A stretch of 7,180 nt of DNA. Source: an uncultured Lachnospiraceae bacterium (lineage in GTDB: Bacteria; Bacillota_A; Clostridia; Lachnospirales; Lachnospiraceae). The position numbers were made by a program, and so were the translations under genes. This document shows, in pieces, positions 1 to 5,439 of the stretch (position 1 is the first letter of the stretch; every line of letters starts with the position of its first letter). Where the stretch lies: contig CACZQE010000023.1 in the NCBI GenBank assembly GCA_902783205.1, positions 1-7,180 on the forward strand. Direction: 5' to 3'. The notes under the pieces were generated by a model that saw nothing but the letters and a program-made list of their open reading frames with translations, was not told where the DNA came from and did no database searches.

Positions 1-185
1 CTTTGGAGATTGATCCCCGAACGATTTTCTATCCCGAATTGAACCGGGAAGATGAAGCGATGGCCCATATTCAGATTCTCCTTTCCAGCTGTAGCGAGCA
101 AGATATTCGGTCATTAATCCCCATCTGCGAAACGGTGCTCTCCGTATTTCATGAGCGTGATTGTATCCAAATTGAGGACAAATAA
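1..185 (+). CDS. C-terminal end of a probable XRE-family transcriptional regulator (5' truncated)
   Basis: An open frame enters from the left edge and ends at a TAA at 183-185, leaving about 60 C-terminal residues. No start is visible: the TTG at position 3 has no ribosome binding site in view and the frame is open to the edge. The segment is acidic and helical, with IDPRTIFYPE followed by a region of the type SEQDIRSLIPICETVL. Many Firmicutes XRE-type helix-turn-helix regulators carry this kind of tail after the DNA-binding domain: a short linker with a FYPE-like motif, then helices around an E-x-D-I/L-R motif. The helix-turn-helix itself would lie outside the window, so the family call is inferred from the tail alone. 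The gene converges on the KTR gene and abuts its terminator. Such regulators often sit beside KTR genes on conjugative elements. Confidence 0.55.
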   Translation, partial: LEIDPRTIFYPELNREDEAMAHIQILLSSCSEQDIRSLIPICETVLSVFHERDCIQIEDK

Positions 186-227
186 AAACAGAGCCTGCGT
201 CCTACATTACTTAGGAAGCAGGCTCTG
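181..227 (-). terminator. Rho-independent terminator of the peptide-resistance/KTR operon
   Basis: Positions 189-198 (CAGAGCCTGC) and 218-227 (GCAGGCTCTG) are a perfect 10-bp inverted repeat. After one G/A mismatch the stem continues with 5 more pairs (TCCTA/TAGGA), closing a 7-nt loop. Read on the minus strand the stem is followed at once by TTTTTATT (181-188), the U-tract of an intrinsic terminator. It begins 4 nt after the KTR stop codon. On the plus strand the A-rich tract precedes the stem and no T-run follows, so it is a poor terminator for the converging regulator gene, though the hairpin may still protect that transcript's 3' end. Confidence 0.88.
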
Positions 228-231
228 CGCG

Positions 232-414
232 TTATGCGTCTGGCTCTTTTTTGACTACCATTTTCAGTTTTGCGATATCCACTTTTGTTTCCCGTTTACA
301 TTTTGGACAGTACAGCGGGAAGTTCAAAAGGACAGTATCAGCATATACTTTAATACGGGTTTTGTTATTACAATGGGGACACCGTACCCATAATTGTCCT
401 GATGCGCTGATCAA
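232..414 (-). CDS. Cysteine-rich KTR-domain small protein (two-CxxC zinc-ribbon-like)
   Basis: The protein has 60 residues. It has CPHC at 12-15 followed by NNKTR (16-20), then NFPLYCPKCK with a second CxxC at 36-39, and a conserved-looking KEPDA end. This is the pattern of the cysteine-rich KTR family found widely in Firmicutes, often on conjugative elements. The four cysteines suggest one bound zinc. No membrane segment or signal peptide is present, so it is probably cytoplasmic. Its molecular role is unknown. The start is a TTG at 414, chosen because AGGAGG (423-428) stands 8 nt upstream; related proteins usually begin just before the W-x-x-C motif, so this one has a few extra N-terminal residues. 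It lies 30 nt after the permease stop and is probably co-transcribed, with the terminator directly behind it. It could serve the transporter module or simply be a conserved element gene. Confidence 0.85.
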   Translation of the reverse strand: MISASGQLWVRCPHCNNKTRIKVYADTVLLNFPLYCPKCKRETKVDIAKLKMVVKKEPDA

Positions 415-422
415 AATAATCG

Positions 423-428
423 CCTCCT
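423..428 (-). promoter_or_regulatory. Ribosome binding site that fixes the TTG start of the KTR gene
   Basis: The minus strand reads AGGAGG, 8 nt before the TTG at 414-412. It lies in the 30-nt gap after the permease stop. No in-frame ATG is near the start of the KTR protein, so this site decides the call. Confidence 0.8.
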
Positions 429-444
429 GATTGAGTGTGTTCTG

Positions 445-2508
445 CTATACTGCATCTTCAATGCCTGTTTTGCTGACGATTCGATAATACACGCCTGAAG
501 TCAGTCGATAGACAATGGCATAGAAGGCTGTGAACACAGCGAAGCTAATCAGCGTAGTGCGAACAAACAGACCGACGTTGTACAAGCTGAACAGAGTCAG
601 AAGTCTGCGAATCATCGGGAATGCGAAGATCAGGTGCAGACCAGCGAAAGCCAGCGGCAACGCGAATACGGTCAATAGCTGGGATGAAATGCTGGCACGA
701 ATCTCCTTCTTGGTCATGCCCACCTTTTGCATGATGTCGAAACGCTTGGCATCCTCGTAGCCCTCGGAGATCTGCTTGTAGTAGATAATCAGCACCGCGG
801 CGACTAGGAAGACGGCGCTCAGAAGGATCCCAATGAAGAACAGTGCGCCATACGAGCCGAAGTAATCCGCTGCACTGTCAGCTCGAGCATCTACTGAAAA
901 GCTGCGGAAGCCCATTCCGTCAGTTCCCTCAAAGGGGAGATCGGAAAGCACGAAAGTCAAATCATAGGCAAAGCTACTGTTCCTATCATCAGTAAGACCG
1001 GTATCAAAACCATATGTCCATTGAATCTGAGCCTTATTTGCACCTTCGTTGTCTATGAGGACAAAACCTTCAATGGCAGCAAATAGGTCAGGAACAATTA
1101 ACGTGATGCGCGGTGATGCCACGCCCGCATAGGGTTCCATGATTGTCCCTTGTTCCACCGACGTAACCTGCCAGCTGTGAGCTACATCACCCATGGCCAG
1201 TGTGATCGTATTCCTCTTGTAGTCCATTCTGTCAACCAACAAAGCTGCCTCATTTTCGGCTATTGATAATGGTTCTCCGGCCATCGCTGCGTAGTCGCTG
1301 GCAGAGATCAGATATATTTCCCTCAAATCTCCCGAACCGACAAGCCCGTCTTCTCGGTGGTCGACGCATTGAATGGTGTCACCTGACATCATACCGGTCA
1401 GATTGATGAAGCGGACTTCCCGCACGTTACTCATATCCACATCTTGCTCTGACGTGAAGTCCGCGATGGCTACACGGAATCTGTCCAAGTTACTGTCGTC
1501 CAGTTGCGAGGGGTCATTCAAATGCACGTCCAGATTTATTTCTCTCGGATAGCGACTGAGCAGCGAATCCTCCGCCCCGAACCACAGGCAGGTCGTGGAG
1601 GACAGCATCACTAGCACCATCGTAGCGATGATGCAGATAGACGCCAGACCCGCGCCATTGCGCTTCATGCGGTAGGCCATGGAGGACACGGATACGAAGT
1701 GCTTCGGCTGGTAGTAGTAGCCTTTGCTTTTCTGCAAAGTTCGGCACAGCCGAACGCTGCCCGCGATCATAATCAGATAAGTAGCGACGATGACCATCAG
1801 CACCGCGACGAAGAACCACATCATGGCGTCGAGCGGATTGTCGATCGAGATGGCGAGCCAATAGGCCGCTACCAGGATAACGATGCCCGCGAGCGCCAGG
1901 ATCCTGTTGCCCTTGGGCGGCTTTTCGCCGACATTCTCAGCCTTCATCAGGGTGACGGCGCTGGAACGGGCCGTTCGGATAACGGCGGACAGCCAGATCA
2001 GCGCAAAGATAGCTGCGTAGCAGATGAGCGTCCGAAGGAGCGAGCCCACGTCCAGACGTAACCGGAAGTCGATCTCGCCGCCCAACAAATTGACGAGTCC
2101 CAGTTCTGCCAGCTTGGAAAGTGCCAATCCCGCCAGCAGGCCGCCTGCCAGCGCAATGACGAAAGTGATGAGGCTCTCCCAGGTAATAATGCGCGCCAGG
2201 TTTCGCTTGTCCATGCCCAGCACGTTGTACAGGCCGAACTCCTTCTGGCGACGGCGGATCAGGAAGGAATGTGTGTAGAACAAGAACACCAGCGAGAACA
2301 GCAGCACCACAATTCTTCCAAGGTTCAGGATCGTTTCTACCGACGATTTACCACGGGGAATCAGCGCCAGTGCTGTCGGCGAGGACAGGAAGCCCAAGAT
2401 ATAGTGCATTGCCACCATGCAGATACAGGTCAGCAGGTAAGGCACGGACATGCGCCGGTTTTTACGGATGCCGTCCCAGGCGAGGCGGGGATAAAACAAG
2501 GTTTTCAT
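445..2508 (-). CDS. Bce-type ABC transporter permease (FtsX-like, ten membrane segments)
   Basis: This 687-residue protein is the membrane subunit of a peptide-resistance ABC transporter. Hydrophobic segments fall near residues 21-40, 65-80, 108-127, 157-175, 203-221, 229-251, 287-307, 554-576, 609-630 and 650-667. About 245 mostly hydrophilic residues (309-553) lie between segments 7 and 8. Ten helices with one large outer domain there is the hallmark of BceB/VraG-type permeases. Cytoplasmic FtsX-type stretches that contact the ATPase are visible at RRRQKEFGLYNVLGM (85-99) and FDIMQKVGMTKKEI (590-603). In this family the permease frees lipid II-cycle targets from antimicrobial peptides and also acts as the flux sensor for its kinase; the outer domain is thought to set peptide specificity. 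Its ATG overlaps the ATPase stop as ATGA, with AAGGAGG about 9 nt upstream inside the ATPase gene, so translation is coupled. The peptide recognised cannot be read from the sequence. The outer-domain coding DNA is AT-richer than the rest of the gene. Confidence 0.93.
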   Translation of the reverse strand: MKTLFYPRLAWDGIRKNRRMSVPYLLTCICMVAMHYILGFLSSPTALALIPRGKSSVETILNLGRIVVLLFSLVFLFYTHSFLIRRRQKEFGLYNVLGMDKRNLARIITWESLITFVIALAGGLLAGLALSKLAELGLVNLLGGEIDFRLRLDVGSLLRTLICYAAIFALIWLSAVIRTARSSAVTLMKAENVGEKPPKGNRILALAGIVILVAAYWLAISIDNPLDAMMWFFVAVLMVIVATYLIMIAGSVRLCRTLQKSKGYYYQPKHFVSVSSMAYRMKRNGAGLASICIIATMVLVMLSSTTCLWFGAEDSLLSRYPREINLDVHLNDPSQLDDSNLDRFRVAIADFTSEQDVDMSNVREVRFINLTGMMSGDTIQCVDHREDGLVGSGDLREIYLISASDYAAMAGEPLSIAENEAALLVDRMDYKRNTITLAMGDVAHSWQVTSVEQGTIMEPYAGVASPRITLIVPDLFAAIEGFVLIDNEGANKAQIQWTYGFDTGLTDDRNSSFAYDLTFVLSDLPFEGTDGMGFRSFSVDARADSAADYFGSYGALFFIGILLSAVFLVAAVLIIYYKQISEGYEDAKRFDIMQKVGMTKKEIRASISSQLLTVFALPLAFAGLHLIFAFPMIRRLLTLFSLYNVGLFVRTTLISFAVFTAFYAIVYRLTSGVYYRIVSKTGIEDAV

Positions 2509-3269
2509 GCCCGGCCACCTCCTTGCGCCAGCAAGGTCAGCGTGTCGGCGATCTTCTGATACAGCTGATCGTCTGTCGCCTCGCCCCGGTAGAGTTGGTG
2601 GAACACTTCACCATCACGAATGAATAGTACACGCCCCGCGCGGCTTGCAGCACGTGCAGAGTGCGTGACCATCAGTAGGGTTTGTCCCTGACGGTTGACT
2701 TCGGAGAACAGCCGCAACAATTCGTCCGTCGACCGGGAATCCAGCGCGCCGGTCGGTTCGTCTGCGAGGATCAACCTGGGCGATGTGATCAGCGCCCGGG
2801 CCACGGCGGCCCGCTGCTTCTGCCCGCCGGAGACCTCGTAGGGGTACTTTTTCAGCAGTGCCTCGATGCCTAGCGTCCTTGCGATGGGTATGAGAAGTGC
2901 GTGCATTTCCGGCCAACGCTTTCCTGCCAGCACCAATGGAAGGTAGACGTTATCTTCCAACGTGAAGGTGTCCAGCAGGTTAAACTCCTGGAATACGAAG
3001 CCCAAGTTGTCCCGGCGAAACGCTGCCACATCGCTTTCTTTGATCTTGGATAAGTCTTTGCCTTCCAGCAACACCGTGCCAGCGGTGGGCTTGTCCAGCG
3101 CGGCCAAGATGTTTAATAGTGTAGTCTTGCCGGAGCCGCTTTCGCCCATAATGGCGACGTATTCGCCCTCCTCCACTGTGAAATTAACGTTTTTCAGCGC
3201 CTCCACGGCATGGCCGCCGAAGCGCGTCTTGTAGACCTTTTTCAGTCCCTTGACTTCCAACAGACTCAT
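2505..3269 (-). CDS. Bce-type ABC transporter ATP-binding protein
   Basis: The 254-residue protein has every motif of an active ABC ATPase in order: Walker [10 protein letters not shown] (42-50), Q-loop glutamine 94 in FQEFNLLD, signature VSGGQ (146-150), Walker B LILADE (166-171) with the catalytic glutamate, D-loop ALD, and H-loop histidine 203. It belongs to the MacB/LolD/BceA group (DEPTGALD) that pairs with FtsX-type permeases, and the permease follows with a 4-nt overlap. It powers the transporter from the cytoplasmic face. The ATG at 3269 is preferred because GGGAGGA stands 7 nt upstream and the protein then starts with the usual S-L-L-E-V-K; an in-frame ATG at 3302 has no ribosome binding site. 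The 108-nt gap before it carries an inverted repeat and probably the regulated promoter. The tail after residue 225 is longer than the minimal ABC core, as is common in Bce ATPases. Confidence 0.95.
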   Translation of the reverse strand: MSLLEVKGLKKVYKTRFGGHAVEALKNVNFTVEEGEYVAIMGESGSGKTTLLNILAALDKPTAGTVLLEGKDLSKIKESDVAAFRRDNLGFVFQEFNLLDTFTLEDNVYLPLVLAGKRWPEMHALLIPIARTLGIEALLKKYPYEVSGGQKQRAAVARALITSPRLILADEPTGALDSRSTDELLRLFSEVNRQGQTLLMVTHSARAASRAGRVLFIRDGEVFHQLYRGEATDDQLYQKIADTLTLLAQGGGRA

Positions 3270-3302
3270 GGATAAGTCCTCCCGTTCGCTTGATGCCCCC
3301 AT

Positions 3303-3377
3303 TTTAGCGCTGTAAGCCGACTCACTCCATCGAATCGGCTTACATTTTCGGGGACAAAACGAACATTTTTGTAAGAT
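3303..3377 (-). promoter_or_regulatory. Inverted repeat and likely regulated promoter region ahead of the transporter genes
   Basis: The kinase-ATPase gap holds a perfect 9-bp inverted repeat, GTAAGCCGA (3312-3320) and TCGGCTTAC (3335-3343), with 14 nt between arms. A looser pair, CTTACA and TGTAAG, lies upstream on the minus strand within about 3338-3375. On the minus strand a -10-like TAAAAT follows the repeat (about 3299-3305), with no good -35 at normal spacing, as in activator-dependent promoters. In Bce modules the response regulator usually activates a promoter just before the ATPase gene, so this is a reasonable operator candidate. The repeat could instead act as an RNA hairpin in a read-through transcript. 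No T-run follows it on the minus strand, so it is not a standard terminator. Confidence 0.45.
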
Positions 3378-4367
3378 TTATTCTATTGCCATCTCTCTCC
3401 TGCTCAAATCGATGCGCACCGTCGTACCCTCTCCGAGTTTGGACTGAATGGAAATGCCGTGACCCAAGTTGTCGCAGATGCGCTTACACAGGTACAGCCC
3501 GATGCCGCTGGCCTGCCGGTTCTTTCGCCCGGTAAGGCCGGTGTAGCTCTGCTCGAACACGCGGGGTAAATCCTCCGGGGCGATGCCGATGCCCGTGTCC
3601 CTGACGCATAGCGTCAGCGGGGCTTCGAGGCAGACGGAGATCGTCCCCTTCGGCGTGTATTTCAGTGCGTTGGAGAGCACCTGCTCAATGACGAAGCCCA
3701 GCCACTTCTCGTCCGTTAGCACACGTGCGTTGACGGGCGTGTAATCCAGCTTCAGCCTGCGACGAATGAACTCGCCCGAGAACTGCTTGAACACACTGCG
3801 CAGCAGGCCATCCAGGTCGCACTCCCGGATGACGTAGTCCGTGCCGCTGCCCTCCAGGCGCAGGTAGGTCAGCACCATTTCCACATAGCGTTCGATTCGC
3901 CCCAGATCGGAGAGCAGCTCCCGGGCCTCGGCGGTGTCTTGGCCCTGCAATTTCAGGCGCATGGCGGCGAGGGGCGTCTTGATCTGGTGCGCCCAGAGGG
4001 TGTAGTAGTCTGTCATGGCCTGAAAACTCGCCTCAGCGCGGGCCTGTCCCTCTCGGTGGGCATCTGAAAGCAGTTGGACGATTTCCCGATAATCCGCAGC
4101 TTCCACGTCCTGGACCTCGGGCAGCTGTTCAGGAAGACCGGTCTCCAGCCGTTTCAATTCTTCCAGCACCGCGTGCCGCTTTTTCAATCGCAGAAAGCCC
4201 GCCGCAGCACATCCGGCACCCAGCAGCAGACACAACCCCGCCGGGTAAAGCACCGCCTTCAGCGGCAGGTGATACAGCATGAAGGAAGTGGCGAAAATCA
4301 ACGCGAATGCAAGGAACATGGCAATCACACTCAGCCTGCTCCGCAGATATCGAAACAGCAGCTTCAT
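3378..4367 (-). CDS. Intramembrane-sensing histidine kinase, BceS-like
   Basis: The 329-residue membrane kinase has two helices near 12-31 and 37-59 joined by only a few residues (YHLPLK), so there is no outer sensor domain. This is the intramembrane-sensing type, which in Bce systems takes its signal from the transporter permease. The H-box is WAHQIKTPL with the phosphorylated histidine at 127. The ATP-binding domain shows the N-box LSNALKYT (asparagine 233), G1 DTGIGI (257-262), FEQSYTG (271-277) and G2 SGIGLYL (287-293). All catalytic motifs look intact. The ATG at 4367 is chosen because it lies 2 nt after the regulator's TGA, giving coupled translation, and because the protein then opens directly with a basic residue stretch and the first helix. 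An in-frame upstream extension runs back inside the regulator gene and is not protein-like. The only visible ribosome binding site is a weak G-rich stretch. Confidence 0.93.
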   Translation of the reverse strand: MKLLFRYLRSRLSVIAMFLAFALIFATSFMLYHLPLKAVLYPAGLCLLLGAGCAAAGFLRLKKRHAVLEELKRLETGLPEQLPEVQDVEAADYREIVQLLSDAHREGQARAEASFQAMTDYYTLWAHQIKTPLAAMRLKLQGQDTAEARELLSDLGRIERYVEMVLTYLRLEGSGTDYVIRECDLDGLLRSVFKQFSGEFIRRRLKLDYTPVNARVLTDEKWLGFVIEQVLSNALKYTPKGTISVCLEAPLTLCVRDTGIGIAPEDLPRVFEQSYTGLTGRKNRQASGIGLYLCKRICDNLGHGISIQSKLGEGTTVRIDLSRREMAIE

Positions 4368-4369
4368 TC

Positions 4370-5047
4370 TCAACACCCCACGCCGTAACCCACGCCAAAC
4401 TTGGTCGTGATGAAATCCGTCAGTCCAGCCGCGTCCAGCTTCTTCCGAAGCCGGCCCACGTTCACGGTCAGGGTATTCTCGTCCACGAAAGCGTCCGTCT
4501 GCCACAGGGCATCCATCAGTTTCTCCCGGCTAACGATCTTTCCCTTGTTCTGTATCAGCGTCAGCAATATGCGATACTCGTTCTTCGTCAGCTCAATCTT
4601 CTTGCTGCCATAGGTGAGCACGCCGTCGCCGGTGTTCAGCAACGCGCCGTTGTGCTCCAGCACCGGGGCGGCGCTTCCGTAGTCATAGCTTCGACGCAAC
4701 AGCGCCTGAACCTTGGCAATGAGCACGCCCGGATCAAATGGCTTGGCGATGAAGTCGTCCCCGCCCATGTTCATAGCCATTATGATGTTCATATTGTCCG
4801 AGGCGGAGGAAATGAAGATCACCGGCACCGACGACACCTTGCGAATCTCCGAACACCAGTGATAGCCGCTCATGAACGGCAGAGAAATGTCCATCAGCAC
4901 CAGGTGCGGCTGTACACGGGCGAAGTCTGTCATCACGGCTCGGAAGTCCGTCACCGTCTCCGCCCGCAGCCCCCATTGCGCCATGTGCGCCGCAATCGCC
5001 TCTGCAATGCCACAGTCATCTTCTACAATCAGTATGCGGTATTCCAT
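4370..5047 (-). CDS. OmpR-family response regulator, BceR-like
   Basis: The 225-residue two-domain regulator begins with a receiver domain: acidic pocket aspartates 10-11 in ILIVEDD, phosphoacceptor aspartate 53 in LVLMDISLP, serines 80-81, and lysine 102 in AKPFDP. From about residue 125 comes an OmpR/PhoB winged helix, with ELTKNEYRILLTL, a recognition-helix region NTLTVNVGRLRKKL and the usual GVGYG end. It is the DNA-binding partner of the kinase immediately downstream and probably activates the transporter genes. The ATG at 5047 is preferred over an in-frame TTG at 5059: GGAG overlaps that TTG and sits 6 nt before the ATG, which is good spacing, and the protein then starts E-Y-R-I-L-I-V-E-D-D as the family does. 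It is separated from the small lysine-rich gene by 50 nt. Confidence 0.93.
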   Translation of the reverse strand: MEYRILIVEDDCGIAEAIAAHMAQWGLRAETVTDFRAVMTDFARVQPHLVLMDISLPFMSGYHWCSEIRKVSSVPVIFISSASDNMNIIMAMNMGGDDFIAKPFDPGVLIAKVQALLRRSYDYGSAAPVLEHNGALLNTGDGVLTYGSKKIELTKNEYRILLTLIQNKGKIVSREKLMDALWQTDAFVDENTLTVNVGRLRKKLDAAGLTDFITTKFGVGYGVGC

Positions 5048-5070
5048 TTCAATCTCCAAATCATTAATCA

Positions 5071-5100
5071 GTGATATGATGATTGTTTCATATTTGTCTA
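5071..5100 (-). promoter_or_regulatory. Possible promoter of the regulator-kinase genes
   Basis: On the minus strand a -35-like TAGACA (5095-5100) and a -10-like TATCAC (5071-5076) are 18 nt apart, in the 50-nt gap before the regulator. The -35 box overlaps the stop codon of the 41-codon gene. An imperfect operator-like repeat, AATCAT (5059-5064) with ATGATT (5079-5084), overlaps the -10 region. The matches are moderate and other positions are possible; read-through from upstream could also express these genes. Confidence 0.3.
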
Positions 5101-5223
5101 ATGCTTTTCTGCCTTATGGTTAGCTAAAGTCGTGCCTGCCTTACTCTTCTGTGTTTTAGAAGTCGCCTTCGAGGCTAAAGTCTTAGCCGCTTTCCCAACT
5201 TTTCCGCCATGATGAACTGCCAT
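5098..5223 (-). CDS. Small lysine-rich hypothetical protein with an internal repeat (41 aa)
   Basis: I do not recognise a named family. The ATG at 5223 is preceded by a purine-rich GGAGAGGAAGAGT stretch containing AGGA about 5 nt upstream, and the frame runs 41 codons to a TAG. The product starts MAVHHGGKVGKAAKTLASK and ends LANHKAEKH. It is strongly basic, with about ten lysines and only one acidic residue, and has no cysteine and no membrane segment. Two related units are visible: KVGKAAKTLASKA (8-20) and KSKAGTTLANHKA (26-38), sharing a K-A-(A/G)-x-T-L-A core. Such a clean repeat, with small residues at fixed places and a proper ribosome binding site, is unlikely by chance. The peptide could bind nucleic acid or another protein, or be a small component of the neighbouring helicase operon. 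It lies between that operon and the two-component genes, on the same strand as both. Confidence 0.65.
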   Translation of the reverse strand: MAVHHGGKVGKAAKTLASKATSKTQKSKAGTTLANHKAEKH

Positions 5224-5289
5224 ACTCTTCCTCTCCTCTCATTGTTTTACAGGTCGTGAAATCACAATTCATTTTATATGTCTCTATTA

Positions 5290-5439
5290 TTTCTTAATGC
5301 CCTTGAGTTTCAGGCTCTTGAAATCTATAGTATTAGAAACAGTCAGCGCACCTTCCGGCAAGTCTAACAGATACTCTATTTCCTTTGCCGATAGGCTAAA
5401 TCCATATCGAAAATCAATATTCCAAACATTAAAACTATA
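5290..5439 (-). pseudogene. Fifty-codon open frame after the stop of the 442-residue gene, remnant or extension
   Basis: Directly after the TGA at 5440-5442 the same frame stays open for 50 codons to TAA TAG (5284-5289). The translation looks protein-like: VWNIDFRYGFSLSAKEIEYL, then LLDLPEGALTVSNTIDFKSL, then a basic end, KLKGIKK. It contains no ATG, and its only TTG start codon comes late, so it is unlikely to be a free-standing gene. It may be the tail of a gene whose front was lost when the helicase operon inserted, or the original C-terminus of the 442-residue protein now cut off by the TGA. No homologue is recognised. The rest of 5224-5439 holds only the ribosome binding site and a -10-like TATAAA (5273-5278) ahead of the 41-codon gene. 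Confidence 0.4.

Noticed and set aside
151..393. Plus-strand open frame of 80 codons across the terminator and KTR gene
   Set aside because: It runs through the terminator hairpin and opposite the KTR gene, whose two CxxC pairs and ribosome binding site are convincing.
3270..3302. Upstream in-frame ATG for the ATPase at 3302
   Set aside because: No ribosome binding site precedes it and it adds 11 atypical residues. The ATG at 3269 has GGGAGGA at good spacing.
4368..4505. N-terminal extension of the kinase back to 4505
   Set aside because: The extra 46 residues overlap the end of the regulator gene and look like out-of-frame translation. The ATG 2 nt after the regulator stop gives the expected protein.
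5048..5059. TTG start of the response regulator at 5059
   Set aside because: The TTG is part of the GGAG ribosome binding site of the better ATG at 5047.
4307..5074. Long plus-strand open frame of 255 codons opposite the regulator and kinase
   Set aside because: It is antisense to two genes with complete motif sets and has a histidine- and glutamine-rich, low-information translation and no ribosome binding site. It is a shadow of high-GC coding DNA.
5280..5370. Short plus-strand frame of about 29 codons starting ATG near 5278
   Set aside because: It has no ribosome binding site and lies opposite the better-looking minus-strand frame.
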